A stretch of 64,000 nucleotides of DNA from Mesorhizobium sp. (GCA_019635735.1 JAHBYX010000001.1:620001-684000), one strand, 5' to 3'. Counted from the first letter of the stretch, positions 51,919-64,000 are shown. Numbers and translations are program-made. The notes: generated by a model from the sequence alone, not told the origin.

Positions 51919-52143
51919 GCGTGTCCCGAGGTGGATCGCGATCGCCGGGAGAGTCCGGCGGTGCAGAATAGCAATCTTGCTGCATTGCGAAACAGGCTTT
52001 TACCCGACGGTCGCACAAGGGCTGACCGCTTCGTTGGCTTCCGGTGCGCACTCTCCTTAGAGGATGGCATTCCGCGTTCGCCCGATGCGCGGATGAGCCG
52101 AGTGGTTCGCCCGATCACTCACTCGCGAACTCCAAAAACCCTC

Positions 52144-52172
52144 TTGACAACATACCAACCGGTTGGTTTATT
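52144..52172 (+). promoter_or_regulatory. Strong promoter of the TetR-SRPBCC operon
   Basis: TTGACA (52144-52149) and TTTATT (52167-52172) are separated by exactly 17 bases. The operator half ACCAACCGGTTGGT lies within the spacer, so bound repressor would cover both hexamers. Confidence 0.75.
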
Positions 52173-52190
52173 GTACACCAACCAGTTGGT
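52154..52190 (+). promoter_or_regulatory. Double TetR operator
   Basis: ACCAACCGGTTGGT (52154-52167) is a perfect palindrome and ACCAACCAGTTGGT (52177-52190) is a near copy, 23 bases downstream. The first overlaps the promoter spacer and the -10; the second ends ten bases before the ATG. This two-site layout matches autoregulated TetR operators. Confidence 0.8.
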
Positions 52191-52200
52191 AGGTTCTCTG

Positions 52201-52806
52201 ATGAGCGAAGTTGTCCACCCCTCCCGCCAGAAGTTCATCGATGCCGCCATCGCGCTGATCCGCGAGCAGGGCTATGCCGCCACCTCGGTCGACGAGATCT
52301 GCGCCCGCGCCGGCATGAAGAAGGGCAGCTTCTTCCATCACTTCAAGAGCAAGGAAGAACTGCTTCTGGCCGCAATCGAGCACTGGAACGCGTTCACGGA
52401 CGAAGCCTTCCGCACGGCGCCCTACCGCAGGCTTGCCGATCCGCTCGACCGCCTGCTCGGCTATGTCGACTTCCGCGTCGCGATCCTCGATCGCCCGATC
52501 TCCGAATTCTCCTGCCTGCTCGGCACGCTCGTCCAGGAAGTGCATCAGAGCCATCCGGCCCTGCTCGCCGCCGCCGACAGCGGCATGAGCAGCCATATCG
52601 ACGAGATCGTCGCCGACATCGTCGCGGCCAAGGCGCTCTACGCGCCGGCCGCCGACTGGACGCCCGAAAGCCTCGGCTACTTCATCCAGGCGGCTCTCCA
52701 GGGCTCGTTTATCCAGGCCAAGGCCCGGCAGGGCGCCGACGTGGCGCGCGCCAATCTCGCGCATCTCAGGCGCTACCTCGAAACCCTCTTTCCCCGCGGC
52801 AACTGA
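52201..52806 (+). CDS. TetR family regulator (autoregulated)
   Basis: A 201-residue TetR repressor. The HTH is RQKFIDAAIALIREQGYAAT followed by VDEICARAGMKKGSFFHHF (about residues 9-48). The ligand part contains ISEFSCLLGTLVQEVHQSHP, with a conserved Cys in a position often used for electrophile or thiol sensing in NemR/AcuR-like regulators. It sits 14 bases upstream of an SRPBCC gene and its two operators lie directly in front of it. The inducer is unknown. The cassette is inserted between glgX and pgm. Confidence 0.9.
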   Translation: MSEVVHPSRQKFIDAAIALIREQGYAATSVDEICARAGMKKGSFFHHFKSKEELLLAAIEHWNAFTDEAFRTAPYRRLADPLDRLLGYVDFRVAILDRPISEFSCLLGTLVQEVHQSHPALLAAADSGMSSHIDEIVADIVAAKALYAPAADWTPESLGYFIQAALQGSFIQAKARQGADVARANLAHLRRYLETLFPRGN

Positions 52807-52820
52807 CAAGGAGTAAAGTC

Positions 52821-53267
52821 ATGCCCAGCACCATCCGCCTGCATCGCGTCCTCAAGGCTCCGCCGGAGAAGGTCTACAGGGCGTTCATCGACGCCGACGC
52901 ACTCTGCCGCTGGCTGCCGCCCTATGGCTATCTCGGCAAGATCGACAGGTTCGAGGCCAAGGTCGGCGGCGGCTACCACATGTCGTTCCGCAACTTCACC
53001 ACCGGCAACGCGCACTCCTTCAGCGTGGAATACAAGGAGCTCGTGCCCGGCAAGAGGATCGTCCACACCGACCGCTTCGACGGCGATTTCATGCCCGGCG
53101 AGATGCTCGTCACCATCGAGCTCACCGAAGTCTTCTGCGGCACGGACATCCGGATCGTGCAGGAAGGCGTGCCCGACATGATCCCCGAAGCCGCCTGCTA
53201 TCTCGGCTGGCAGGAATCGCTCCTCCAGCTCGCAAAGGTGGTCGAGCCGGATATCAAGGACGAGTAG
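52821..53267 (+). CDS. SRPBCC/AHSA1 domain protein
   Basis: A 148-residue START/SRPBCC-fold protein of the AHSA1 (activator of Hsp90 ATPase homologue 1) type. The pattern LHRVLKAPPEKVYRAFIDAD, then LCRWLPPYGY and MSFRNFTTGNAHSFSVEY, through FMPGEMLVTIELTEV and IPEAACYLGWQESLLQLAKV, is characteristic. It has a strong AAGGAGTAAAGTC ribosome site and is cotranscribed with the TetR gene 14 bases upstream, so it probably detoxifies or binds the regulator's inducer (inference). Confidence 0.88.
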   Translation: MPSTIRLHRVLKAPPEKVYRAFIDADALCRWLPPYGYLGKIDRFEAKVGGGYHMSFRNFTTGNAHSFSVEYKELVPGKRIVHTDRFDGDFMPGEMLVTIELTEVFCGTDIRIVQEGVPDMIPEAACYLGWQESLLQLAKVVEPDIKDE

Positions 53268-53286
53268 CGCGAGCCACAATTACGTG

Positions 53287-53412
53287 CCCCCTCCACCACG
53301 CTTCGCGTGGTCCCCCCTCCCCCGCTTCGCAGGGGAGGATTGGCGGAGGCACAACGCGACTTATCCTCCCCCGTTTACGGGGGAGGGGGACCGCCGAAGG
53401 CGGTGGAGGGGG
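53287..53412. repeat. Palindromic intergenic repeat (CCCTCC/GGAGGG type)
   Basis: A left arm (53287-53340, CCCCCTCCACC... to ...AGGGGAGGAT) and a right arm (53363-53412, ATCCTCCCCCG... to ...GGTGGAGGGGG) are imperfect inverted copies. Each arm contains internal hairpins (CCACGCTTCGCGTGG and CCGCCGAAGGCGG). Such CCCTCCACC/GGTGGAGGG elements are common between genes in rhizobia and Caulobacter-like genomes. A further small stem (CTTCCCTTGAAGGGAG) at about 53488-53503 precedes the pgm stop and may terminate pgm transcription. Confidence 0.75.
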
Positions 53413-53514
53413 CGTTCCAGTCCGATGCATTGCCCGGGCACGTCGAGCGCCGTCACGGCCACAGCTACCCGGCTCTTCAGGCCCCCTTCCCTTGAAGGGA
53501 GAGGAAGCCCCGTC

Positions 53515-56587
<3,073 letters not shown>

Positions 56588-56595
56588 GCTTCGTA

Positions 56596-57858
56596 CTATG
56601 CTCCGAGCTTGTCGATCATCGGCTGGGTGATCAGGCATACGCCGCCTTCGGAGCGCCTGAATCGCTTCGCGTCAAGCTCCGGATCGAAGCCGACCGACAG
56701 TCCCTCCGGTATCTTCACGCCGCGGTCGATCACGACCTTGCGCAACGTCGCATTGCGACTGACGACGCAGTCCGGCAGCACGACCGCCTCTTCCAGCGAC
56801 GAGAACGAATTCACCCTCACGCCGGTGAACAGCAGGCTCTTGCGCAGTGCCGCGCCCGAGATGATGCAGTCGCCCGCCACCAGCGACGATACGGCCGTGC
56901 CCCGCCGGCCGTCCTCGTCATGCACGAACTTGGCCGGAGGCTTGATTTCGGCATAGGTCCAGATCGGCCAGTCACGATCGTAGATGTCGAGCTCCGGGGT
57001 GATGTCGGTTAGGTCGATATTCGCCTCCCAATAGGCGTCGATCGTGCCGACGTCGCGCCAGTAGGATTCGTTCTCCTGGTTGGAGCGCACGCAGGACTTG
57101 GCGAAGCGATGCGCCACCGCCTTTCCGTTGGTGACGATGTAAGGAATGATGTCCTTGCCGAAATCCCGGCTCGAATTGGGATCCGCCGCGTCGCGCCGCA
57201 ACTGGTCCATCAGGAACTTCGTCCTGAAGACGTAGATACCCATCGAGGCGAGCGCGAAATCCGGCTTGCCCGGGATGCCCGGAGGGTCGGCCGGCTTCTC
57301 GACGAAGGAGATGATGCAGTCCTTGTCGTCGACATGCATGACGCCGAAGCCGGTCGCCTCCATTCGCGGCACTTCGAGGCAACCCACGGTCACGTCCGCG
57401 CCCATGTCGACGTGCTGGCGCAGCATCAGTTCGTAGTCCATCTTGTAGATGTGGTCGCCGGCGAGGATCACCATGAATTCGGGCCCGTAGGCCTCGATGA
57501 TGTCGATGTTCTGGTAGACCGCGTCAGCCGTGCCCTCGTACCACTGCGTTTCCGACACGCGCTGCGATGCGGGCAGGATGTCGAAGCTCTCGTTGCGCTC
57601 GGGACGGAAAAAGTTCCAGCCGCGCTGCAGGTGGCGGATCAGCGAATGCGCCTTGTACTGGGTCGCCACGCCGATGCGGCGGATGCCGGAGTTCAGCGCA
57701 TTGGACAGCGCGAAGTCGATGATGCGCGACTTGCCGCCGAAGTAGACCGCCGGCTTGGCTCGCAAATCGGTCAGTTCCTTCAGCCGGCTGCCGCGGCCGC
57801 CGGCGAGAACATAGGCCATGGCGTCACGCGCCAGCGGCTGGGTGCGCTTGTTCACCAT
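56596..57858 (-). CDS. glgC: Glucose-1-phosphate adenylyltransferase
   Basis: A 420-residue ADP-glucose pyrophosphorylase, the committed step of bacterial glycogen synthesis. The nucleotide-binding start is [19 protein letters not shown], with [15 protein letters not shown] and the regulatory/substrate segment [13 protein letters not shown]. The left-handed beta-helix C-terminal domain carries allosteric sites; enzymes of this group are usually activated by fructose 6-phosphate and pyruvate. It is 19 bases downstream of glgB and 8 bases upstream of glgA. Confidence 0.97.
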   Translation of the reverse strand: MVNKRTQPLARDAMAYVLAGGRGSRLKELTDLRAKPAVYFGGKSRIIDFALSNALNSGIRRIGVATQYKAHSLIRHLQRGWNFFRPERNESFDILPASQRVSETQWYEGTADAVYQNIDIIEAYGPEFMVILAGDHIYKMDYELMLRQHVDMGADVTVGCLEVPRMEATGFGVMHVDDKDCIISFVEKPADPPGIPGKPDFALASMGIYVFRTKFLMDQLRRDAADPNSSRDFGKDIIPYIVTNGKAVAHRFAKSCVRSNQENESYWRDVGTIDAYWEANIDLTDITPELDIYDRDWPIWTYAEIKPPAKFVHDEDGRRGTAVSSLVAGDCIISGAALRKSLLFTGVRVNSFSSLEEAVVLPDCVVSRNATLRKVVIDRGVKIPEGLSVGFDPELDAKRFRRSEGGVCLITQPMIDKLGA

Positions 57859-57877
57859 TCACTCCTCCCCTTGTCCG

Positions 57878-60091
57878 TCATTGCGGATCGAACTCGAACA
57901 TCAGCGTCGCCAGCGGCGGCAGCGTCACCTCGGCAGCCGCTCCTCCCCCGCCGTCAGAGGCCGTGACACGGCCGAAGTTCCCTGCCCCGGTGCCACCGTA
58001 GAAGCCGGCGTCGGTATTCACGATCTCCTTCCACTCCCCCGCCCGCGGCAGCGGAATGCGATACTTCTCGCGCCGCACCGGCGTGAAATTGGAGACGACC
58101 GCGACCGGGTGCGCGCCGGGCGCCGAGCGAAGCCAGGCGAAGACCGAATTCTGCCGGTCATCGACGACGAGCCAGGAAAACCCTTCCGGCTCGCAGTCGC
58201 GCGCGTGTAGCGCGGGCTTGGCGCGGTAGACGTGGTTGAGGTCGCGCACCAGCTGGCGCATTCCCTCGTGCGGGCCGTACTGCAGCAGATGCCAATCGAG
58301 CGCCTTGGCTTCGTTCCATTCGGCGCGCTGGGCGAATTCCTGGCCCATGAACAGCAGCTTCTTGCCGGGATAGCCCCACATGAAGCCGTAGTAGGCGCGC
58401 AGGCTGGCGAACTTCTGCCAGTCGTCGCCGGCCATCTTGGTCAGAAGCGTGCCCTTGCCGTGCACCACCTCGTCATGGCTGAGCGGCAGGACGAAGTTCT
58501 CCGAAAATGCGTAGAGCAGGCCGAAGGTGATCTCGTCATGGTGGTGCTTGCGATGCACCGGCTCGCGCGCCAGATAGGCCAGCGTGTCGTGCATGAAACC
58601 CATGTTCCACTTGAAGCCGAAGCCGAGCCCGCCCTCGTAGACCGGCTGCGACACTTTCGGCCAGGAGGTCGATTCCTCGGCGATCGTCATCACGCCCGGA
58701 TGGTGGCCGTAGACGGCCTTGTTCATGTCCTGCAGGAAAGCGACCGCCTCGAGATTCTCCCGCCCGCCCTTCTCGTTGGGGATCCATTCGCCGGCCTTGC
58801 GCGAATAGTCGAGGTAGAGCATCGAGGCGACCGCATCGACGCGCAGTCCGTCTAGATGGTATTTCTCCGCCCAGAACAGCGCATTGTTGATCAGGTAGGA
58901 TTTCACTTCGCGGCGGCCGAAATTGTAGATCGCCGTGTTCCAGTCAGGATGGAAGCCCTTCCGCGGGTCGGCATGCTCGTAGAGCGCGGTGCCGTCGAAG
59001 AGCGACAGGCCGTGCGCATCGGTCGGGAAATGCGCCGGCACCCAATCCAGAATGATGCCGATCCCCGCCCTGTGGGCCCCGTCGACGAAGCGGGCGAACC
59101 CTTCCGGCTCGCCGAACCGCGCCGTCGGCGCGTAGAGCCCCGTCGTCTGGTAGCCCCAGGACGGGTCGTAGGGATGCTCGGTGATCGGCAGGAACTCGAT
59201 ATGGGTGAAGCCCATGTCGGCGACATAGGGGATCAGCCGGTCGGCCAGTTCGTCCCATGACAAGAACGTGCCGTCCTCGCGGCGCTGCCACGAGCCGGCA
59301 TGGACCTCGTAGGTCGAGATCGCCTGGCGGCGGATGTCCACGCTGCGCCAGAACTCCCGATGCGCCGCGTCGCCCCATTCATGCGCCAAGGGTCTTTCGG
59401 TGACGGACGCGGTCGCCGGCCTGAGCTCCGAGCGGAAGGCGAAGGGATCGGCCTTCAGCGGCACCGCCCTGCCGTTCGCGGCGATGATCTCGAACTTGTA
59501 GGGCCGCCCGGTGCCGATGTCCGGCACGAACACTTCCCAGATGCCGACGTCCTGGCGCAGGCGCATCACATGCCGCCGGCCGTCCCATTCGTTGAAATCG
59601 CCGACGACGGAGACGCGTCTCGCATTCGGCGCCCAGACCGCGAAATGGACCCCGGCCGCGCCTTCGTGGTCGATCAGATGGGCGCCGAGCTTGTCGAAGA
59701 GCCTCAGATGCGAGCCTTCGGCGATATAGTAATCGTCCATCGGACCCAGCACGGGGCCGAAGGAATAGGGATCGGTGACCCACCATTCCCCGCCGGAATT
59801 GGCGGCCCGGTATCTGACCGGCTGCCGCTTCTTCAGGCTCACATTGCCCTCGAAGAAGCCCGCCCCATGCCGCGCCTGCAGCGCGCCGCACGGCTTTCCG
59901 TCAAGGGTGAAGACGTCGACCGAGCCGGCATGGGGGATGAAGCAGCGGGCGACGAAAACCTTTCCCGCGGGGTGGACGCCGAGGACAGCGAACGGATCGC
60001 CATGCCGGCCGGACACGATCGCATCGACGTCGCCGGCGGATGCGCCGCCGGCACCGGCCGGCGCCGCTGCCCTGGGGGTCCTCCCTCTCAT
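57878..60091 (-). CDS. glgB: 1,4-alpha-glucan branching enzyme
   Basis: This 737-residue GH13 branching enzyme introduces alpha-1,6 branches. The N-terminal CBM48 region (LFDKLGAHLIDHEGAAGVHF) precedes the barrel with the typical SYEVHAGSW-like TYEVHAGSWQRREDG. The nucleophile Asp is in DGLRVDAVASMLYLDYSR, Glu in IAEESTSWPKVS, and the end motif is FVLPLSHDEVVHGKGTLL. The ATG at 60091 has AGGCGAGG upstream. It lies 55 bases downstream of glgP. Confidence 0.97.
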   Translation of the reverse strand: MRGRTPRAAAPAGAGGASAGDVDAIVSGRHGDPFAVLGVHPAGKVFVARCFIPHAGSVDVFTLDGKPCGALQARHGAGFFEGNVSLKKRQPVRYRAANSGGEWWVTDPYSFGPVLGPMDDYYIAEGSHLRLFDKLGAHLIDHEGAAGVHFAVWAPNARRVSVVGDFNEWDGRRHVMRLRQDVGIWEVFVPDIGTGRPYKFEIIAANGRAVPLKADPFAFRSELRPATASVTERPLAHEWGDAAHREFWRSVDIRRQAISTYEVHAGSWQRREDGTFLSWDELADRLIPYVADMGFTHIEFLPITEHPYDPSWGYQTTGLYAPTARFGEPEGFARFVDGAHRAGIGIILDWVPAHFPTDAHGLSLFDGTALYEHADPRKGFHPDWNTAIYNFGRREVKSYLINNALFWAEKYHLDGLRVDAVASMLYLDYSRKAGEWIPNEKGGRENLEAVAFLQDMNKAVYGHHPGVMTIAEESTSWPKVSQPVYEGGLGFGFKWNMGFMHDTLAYLAREPVHRKHHHDEITFGLLYAFSENFVLPLSHDEVVHGKGTLLTKMAGDDWQKFASLRAYYGFMWGYPGKKLLFMGQEFAQRAEWNEAKALDWHLLQYGPHEGMRQLVRDLNHVYRAKPALHARDCEPEGFSWLVVDDRQNSVFAWLRSAPGAHPVAVVSNFTPVRREKYRIPLPRAGEWKEIVNTDAGFYGGTGAGNFGRVTASDGGGGAAAEVTLPPLATLMFEFDPQ

Positions 60092-60146
60092 ATGCCTCGC
60101 CTGCCCCCCTTACCCGGTATGCTACACGTAGCTCGTTGCTCCTCGA

Positions 60147-62615
60147 TCAAACGGGCACGTTCCAGATCTCCCGCGCATACTGCCTGATGGTTCGGTCGGA
60201 CGAGAAGAAGGCCATCCGCGCGGTATTGTGGACCGCCTTGGACAGCCATTGCGGGCTGTCGCGCCAGAGGTGGTCGACGTCGCGCTGCGCCTTGCAGAAC
60301 GCGTCGAAATCGGCGGCGACCATGAACCAGTCGTGGCCGTAGAGCCCGTCGACGAGGTCGCGATAGCGCTCCGGATCGTCGGGCGAGAAGACGCCGGACG
60401 AGATTGCCGACAGGGCCTGCGACAGCTCCGGCGAACCCTCGATGATTTCGCGCGGATTGTATCCCCCCTTGCGGCGCGCCGCGACTTCCTGCGCTGTCAA
60501 GCCGAAGATGACGATATTGTCGTCGCCGACGCATTCCTTGATCTCGACATTGGCGCCGTCGAGCGTGCCGATCGTGATTGCGCCGTTGAGCGCGAACTTC
60601 ATGTTGCCGGTGCCCGACGCTTCGAGCCCCGCCGTCGAGATCTGCTCCGACAGGTCCGCCGACGGCACCATGATCTCGGCCATCGAGACGTTGTAGTTCG
60701 GCATGAAGACGACCTTGAGCAGCCCCCTGACCGACGGGTCGCTGTTGATGACGCGGGCGACATCGTTGGCGAGCTTTATGATCAGCTTGGCGTTGTGGTA
60801 GCTGGGTGCTGCCTTGCCGCCGAACAGCTTCACGCGCGGCACCCAGTCCTTCTCGGGATTGCTGCGGATCTGGTCGTAGAGAGCCACGGCTTCGAGGATG
60901 TTCAGAAGCTGGCGCTTGTATTCGTGGATGCGCTTGATCTGGATGTCGAACATCGCCGACGGGTCGATCCGCACGCCGGTCCGCTCGTGCACGAGCGCGG
61001 CCATCCGCTCCTTGTTGGCGCGCTTCACCGCGGCGAACTTCTCACGGAACGCGGCGTCGCCGGCGAATGGGTCGAGCTCCGAGATCTTCTCGATATCGTC
61101 GAGGAAGGCGTCGCCGATCGCCTCGCGCACAAGCGCGGTCAAACCGGGATTTGCCTGCATCAGCCAGCGGCGCGGCGTGATGCCGTTGGTCTTGTTGTTG
61201 ATGCGGTCGGGGTAGAGCATGTGCAGGTCGTGGAACACCGTCTGCTTCATCAGGTCGGTGTGCAGCGCCGAGACGCCGTTGACGCTGTGCGAGCCGGCGA
61301 AGGCCAGATTGCCCATGCGCACGCGCCGCTCGCCGTCCTCGCCGATCAGCGAGATCGAGCGGATGTGGCTGTCGGTGAAGCCTTCCTTGGCGCGAGCCTC
61401 GTGCAGCAGCTGCGCGTTGATCGCGTAGACGATCTGCATGTGCCGCGGCAGGATCCGCTCGAACACCGTGACCGGCCAGCTCTCCAGCGCCTCGGGCAGG
61501 AGCGTGTGATTGGTGTAGCCGAAGGTGCGCTTGGCAATGTCCCAGGAGGTGTCGAAGTCGTGCCCGTGCACGTCCATCAACAGGCGCATCAGCTCCGGCA
61601 CGGCGATCGCCGGATGGGTGTCGTTCATATGGATCGCCGCCTTGTCCGGCAGCGAGAGCAGGTCGCCATATTGCGTCAGGTGGCGGTGGATGATGTCCTG
61701 AAGCGAGGCGGCGGAGAAGAAATACTCCTGCCGCAACCGCAGTTCCTGGCCCTCGATGTGCGAGTCCGCCGGGTAGAGGACGCGGGTCAGCGCCTCGGCC
61801 ATGTTGCTCTCGCGCAGCGCGCCGATATGGTCGCCGGCGTTGAAGGCGGCAAGCCCAATCGGGTCGACCGGCAATGCCGACCAGAGCCGCAGCGTATTGA
61901 CGCGCGCGCCTTTCCAGCCGACGACCGGCGTGTCGTAGGCGACGGCGATAACGCTGGTGCCGGGCTTCCAGACGTGGCGCTCCAGCCGGCCCTTGGCGTC
62001 GGTGACGGACTGGACAGTGCCGCCGAAGCCGATCTCGATCGAGCGCTCGCGGCGCTCGAACTCCCACGGATTGCCGTGGTCGAGCCAGGTTTCCGGCAAT
62101 TCGACCTGCCAGCCGTCGGAGAACTCCTGCCGGAACAGGCCGTGGACGTAGCGGATGCCGTAGCCGTGGGCCGGCACGCCAACGGTCGCCATGCTCTCCA
62201 TGAAACATGCCGCCAGGCGCCCCAGGCCGCCATTGCCGAGCGCCGCGTCCGGTTCCAGCGCGGCGATCGTCTCGATATCGACGCCGAGCGAGGCCAGCGC
62301 CTTGCGCATGTCGTCGAGCATGCCGATGTTGGAAAAGGCGTCGCGCATCAGCCGGCCGATGAGGAACTCCATCGACAGGTAGTAGACCCGCTTCGCCTTG
62401 GTGTCGTAGGCGGCCTTGGTGGATTCGATCCAGCGCTCGATGACGCGGTCGCGCACCACCTGGATCGACGCCGTCAGCCAGTCGTGCCTCGTCGCCACCG
62501 ACGCGTTCTTGCCGATGCGATAGGTCAGGCAATAGAGAATTTCCTTGGCGAGGTCCGCCGGATCGCTGCTCTTCAGGGAAGGTCTGGGAAGTTCGGTCGT
62601 CATCGCCCGGTTCAT
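60147..62615 (-). CDS. glgP: Glycogen/starch phosphorylase
   Basis: A 822-residue PLP-dependent phosphorylase that releases glucose 1-phosphate from glycogen. The N-terminus contains KRVYYLSMEFLIGRLMRDAF and the PLP-binding region EASGTGNMKFALNGAITIGT with the Schiff-base Lys. I start at 62615 because GAGGGCGACC precedes that ATG; upstream ATGs at 62693 and 62717 exist and would add up to 34 residues. It is the first gene of the glgP-B-C-A-pgm operon. Confidence 0.95.
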   Translation of the reverse strand: MNRAMTTELPRPSLKSSDPADLAKEILYCLTYRIGKNASVATRHDWLTASIQVVRDRVIERWIESTKAAYDTKAKRVYYLSMEFLIGRLMRDAFSNIGMLDDMRKALASLGVDIETIAALEPDAALGNGGLGRLAACFMESMATVGVPAHGYGIRYVHGLFRQEFSDGWQVELPETWLDHGNPWEFERRERSIEIGFGGTVQSVTDAKGRLERHVWKPGTSVIAVAYDTPVVGWKGARVNTLRLWSALPVDPIGLAAFNAGDHIGALRESNMAEALTRVLYPADSHIEGQELRLRQEYFFSAASLQDIIHRHLTQYGDLLSLPDKAAIHMNDTHPAIAVPELMRLLMDVHGHDFDTSWDIAKRTFGYTNHTLLPEALESWPVTVFERILPRHMQIVYAINAQLLHEARAKEGFTDSHIRSISLIGEDGERRVRMGNLAFAGSHSVNGVSALHTDLMKQTVFHDLHMLYPDRINNKTNGITPRRWLMQANPGLTALVREAIGDAFLDDIEKISELDPFAGDAAFREKFAAVKRANKERMAALVHERTGVRIDPSAMFDIQIKRIHEYKRQLLNILEAVALYDQIRSNPEKDWVPRVKLFGGKAAPSYHNAKLIIKLANDVARVINSDPSVRGLLKVVFMPNYNVSMAEIMVPSADLSEQISTAGLEASGTGNMKFALNGAITIGTLDGANVEIKECVGDDNIVIFGLTAQEVAARRKGGYNPREIIEGSPELSQALSAISSGVFSPDDPERYRDLVDGLYGHDWFMVAADFDAFCKAQRDVDHLWRDSPQWLSKAVHNTARMAFFSSDRTIRQYAREIWNVPV

Positions 62616-62738
62616 GGTCGCCCTCGTGTCGGAAACGGCGGACCCCTCGGCCGCCTGCCGCTCCAGGTTTCCTTCACTCCTCCCGAAAGCCATGCTAGCC
62701 GCGAAAATCGGGAACACAAACGGTATTCTTCAGCGCCG

Positions 62739-63521
62739 TCACGCCGCGAGCGCGTCCTCCGGCGGCTTCTTCGCTCCGGTCATCAGCGCGACGGCGTCCG
62801 ACATCGAGATCTGTTTCGGATCGACGACGCAGAGCCGGCGGCCCAGCCGGTGGATGTGGATGCGGTCGGCCACCTCGAAAACGTGCGGCATGTTGTGCGA
62901 GATCAGCACGATCGGCACGCCGCGGCGGCGCACGTCGAGGATCAGCTCCAGCACGCGGCGCGATTCCTTGACGCCGAGAGCTGCCGTCGGCTCGTCCATG
63001 ATGATCACCTTCGAGCCGAAGGCCGCCGCGCGCGCCACCGCCACGCCCTGGCGCTGGCCGCCCGACAGCGTCTCCACCGCCTGGCCGATGTTCTGGATCG
63101 TCATCAGACCGAGTTCAGAGAGCTTGTCCCGCGCGCGCTTTTCCATCGCCGGCCGGTCGAGCATCCGCATCCACTGGCCGAGGAAGCCCGGCCGCCTGAT
63201 CTCGCGGCCGAGGAACATGTTGTCGGCGATCGACAGCGCCGGCGACAGGGCGAGGTTCTGGTAGACGGTCTCGATGCCGGCGGCGCGCGCCTCCATCGGC
63301 GACTTGAAGGACACCTTCTCACCCTCCAGTTCAATCTCGCCCTCGTCGGGCGTCACCGCCCCGGAGATCGCCTTGATCAGCGAGGATTTGCCCGCCCCGT
63401 TGTCGCCGATCACGGCGAGGATCTCGCCGTGGTTGAGGTCGAAATCGGCCTGGTCGAGTGCGGTGACGCGGCCGTAGCGCTTGACCAGCCCGCGTGCGGT
63501 GAGGATGGGTTTTCCGGACAT
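62739..63521 (-). CDS. frcA: Sugar ABC transporter ATP-binding protein (fructose type)
   Basis: A 260-residue ABC ATPase of the monosaccharide (CUT2) group. The Walker A motif is AVIGDNGAGKSSLIKAISG (about residues 36-54), the signature SGGQRQGVAVARAA and Walker B IIMDEPTAALG. A single ATPase domain, unlike the double RbsA/AraG type, is characteristic of S. meliloti FrcA. The sequence GRVTALDQADFDLNHGEILA and the end MPHVFEVADRIHIHRLGRR fit FrcA closely. Its ATG overlaps the permease stop by one base (TGATG). Confidence 0.82.
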   Translation of the reverse strand: MSGKPILTARGLVKRYGRVTALDQADFDLNHGEILAVIGDNGAGKSSLIKAISGAVTPDEGEIELEGEKVSFKSPMEARAAGIETVYQNLALSPALSIADNMFLGREIRRPGFLGQWMRMLDRPAMEKRARDKLSELGLMTIQNIGQAVETLSGGQRQGVAVARAAAFGSKVIIMDEPTAALGVKESRRVLELILDVRRRGVPIVLISHNMPHVFEVADRIHIHRLGRRLCVVDPKQISMSDAVALMTGAKKPPEDALAA

Positions 63522-64000
63522 CAGCCTGCAACCTTTCTGATCCACTGGTCGATGGCGACCGCCGCGATGATGAGCACGCCGATCAGGAGATAGGTCCACT
63601 GCGGATCTGTCCCCCACAGTCTGAGGCCGAGCGAGAACACGCCCACGATCAGCGCTCCGAACAGCATGCCGAGGATCGATCCGCGCCCGCCGAACAGCGA
63701 GATGCCGCCGATGACGACCGCGGTGATCGATTCGATGTTGGCGAACTGGCCGGCCGTCGGGGACACCGAGCCCAGCCGTCCGATAAGCGCCCAGCCGGCC
63801 AGCGCGCAGATCAGGCCCGACAGCACATAGACAGAGACGAGCATCGGCTTGACGCGCACGCCGGCGAGTTCGGCCGCGTCCGGATCGTCGCCGATGGCAT
63901 ATACGTGCCGGCCATAGGCGGTGTGGTTGAGGACGTACCAGAGAACCATGACCAGGACGATCATGGTCACGACGCCCAGCGTGAAGACCGCGCCGCCGAT
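63521..64000 (-). CDS. frcC: Sugar ABC transporter permease, C-terminal part (fructose type, cut by window edge)
   Basis: The last 159 residues of a CUT2-family inner-membrane permease run off the right edge of the window. Six or so hydrophobic helices are visible. The family motif GDDPDAAELAGVRVKPMLVS (cytosolic loop, about 40 residues into the visible part) and the EAA-like GRLGSVSPTAGQFANIESIT are typical, with YLLIGVLIIAAVAIDQWIRK at the end. It precedes frcA, overlapping by one base. The substrate-binding protein would be further upstream, outside the window. Confidence 0.8.
   Translation of the reverse strand: MGGAVFTLGVVTMIVLVMVLWYVLNHTAYGRHVYAIGDDPDAAELAGVRVKPMLVSVYVLSGLICALAGWALIGRLGSVSPTAGQFANIESITAVVIGGISLFGGRGSILGMLFGALIVGVFSLGLRLWGTDPQWTYLLIGVLIIAAVAIDQWIRKVAG

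Noticed and set aside
60228..63593. A 1121-codon plus-strand frame across glgP and frcA
   Set aside because: It is antisense to two genes with full motifs and has no protein features of its own.

Overview
This 64 kb window is a GC-rich stretch of a bacterial chromosome. It most likely comes from an alphaproteobacterium of the Hyphomicrobiales (rhizobial group), with a Phyllobacteriaceae/Mesorhizobium-like flavour. The pointers are the DUF5330-sufE pair, a MucR/Ros zinc-finger regulator, a minCDE operon preceded by a CtrA-type box, a betI-betC-betA-betB choline sulfate cluster, an R. etli-type L-asparaginase, a glgP-B-C-A-pgm glycogen cluster, an frc-like sugar ABC transporter, and methylmalonyl-CoA mutase. 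The genus is inferred from remembered families; no search was run. I see no rRNA, CRISPR array, prophage or insertion sequence. One tRNA (Pro, CGG) is present.

Layout. 1-4.6 kb: start of a membrane protein (possibly a DivJ-like kinase), DUF5330, sufE, a small regulatory cluster (DUF6456 protein, a protein made only of DnaA domain IV, an 89-aa protein, mucR) and a secreted SH3 protein. 4.7-9.8 kb: oligopeptidase B, a DUF1772-like membrane protein, minCDE and a 59-aa ORF. 9.8-14 kb: an acyl-CoA dehydrogenase-like flavoprotein divergent from an HxlR regulator, then a TetR-DHA2 efflux pair. 14-17.9 kb: three c-type cytochromes, Fe-type superoxide dismutase and a class IV aminotransferase. 18-23.6 kb: haloacid dehalogenase, L,D-transpeptidase, a PIN-domain toxin-antitoxin pair, a Shedu (DUF4263) anti-phage nuclease and a HerA-like ATPase. 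23.8-29.2 kb: mutAB, a DMT transporter and an AbrB-Doc toxin-antitoxin pair. 29.4-36.6 kb: mixed metabolic and hypothetical genes.

36.6-43.7 kb is the osmoprotectant block: betI, betC, a serine/threonine dehydratase-like gene, betA and betB, with a HigBA-like toxin-antitoxin pair inserted on the opposite strand between betA and betB. A canonical BetI operator lies between betI and a divergent short-chain dehydrogenase. 43.7-48.1 kb: a quinone reductase, then a two-gene GDP-mannose unit (phosphomannomutase plus a guanylyltransferase fused to an AGE-type isomerase). 48.2-62.6 kb: tRNA-Pro, a GH13 alpha-glucosidase overlapping glgX, an inserted TetR-SRPBCC cassette with its own well-formed promoter, then the tightly packed glycogen operon glgP-glgB-glgC-glgA-pgm on the minus strand. 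62.7-64 kb: ATPase and partial permease of a fructose-type ABC transporter.

The accessory signal is concentrated in three toxin-antitoxin modules (19.7, 28.6 and 41.5 kb) and the Shedu gene, all placed between core metabolic genes. Two palindromic intergenic repeat elements (16.2 and 53.3 kb) mark other insertion points. Short convergent gaps mostly carry hairpin terminators, and several operators can be read directly as inverted repeats.
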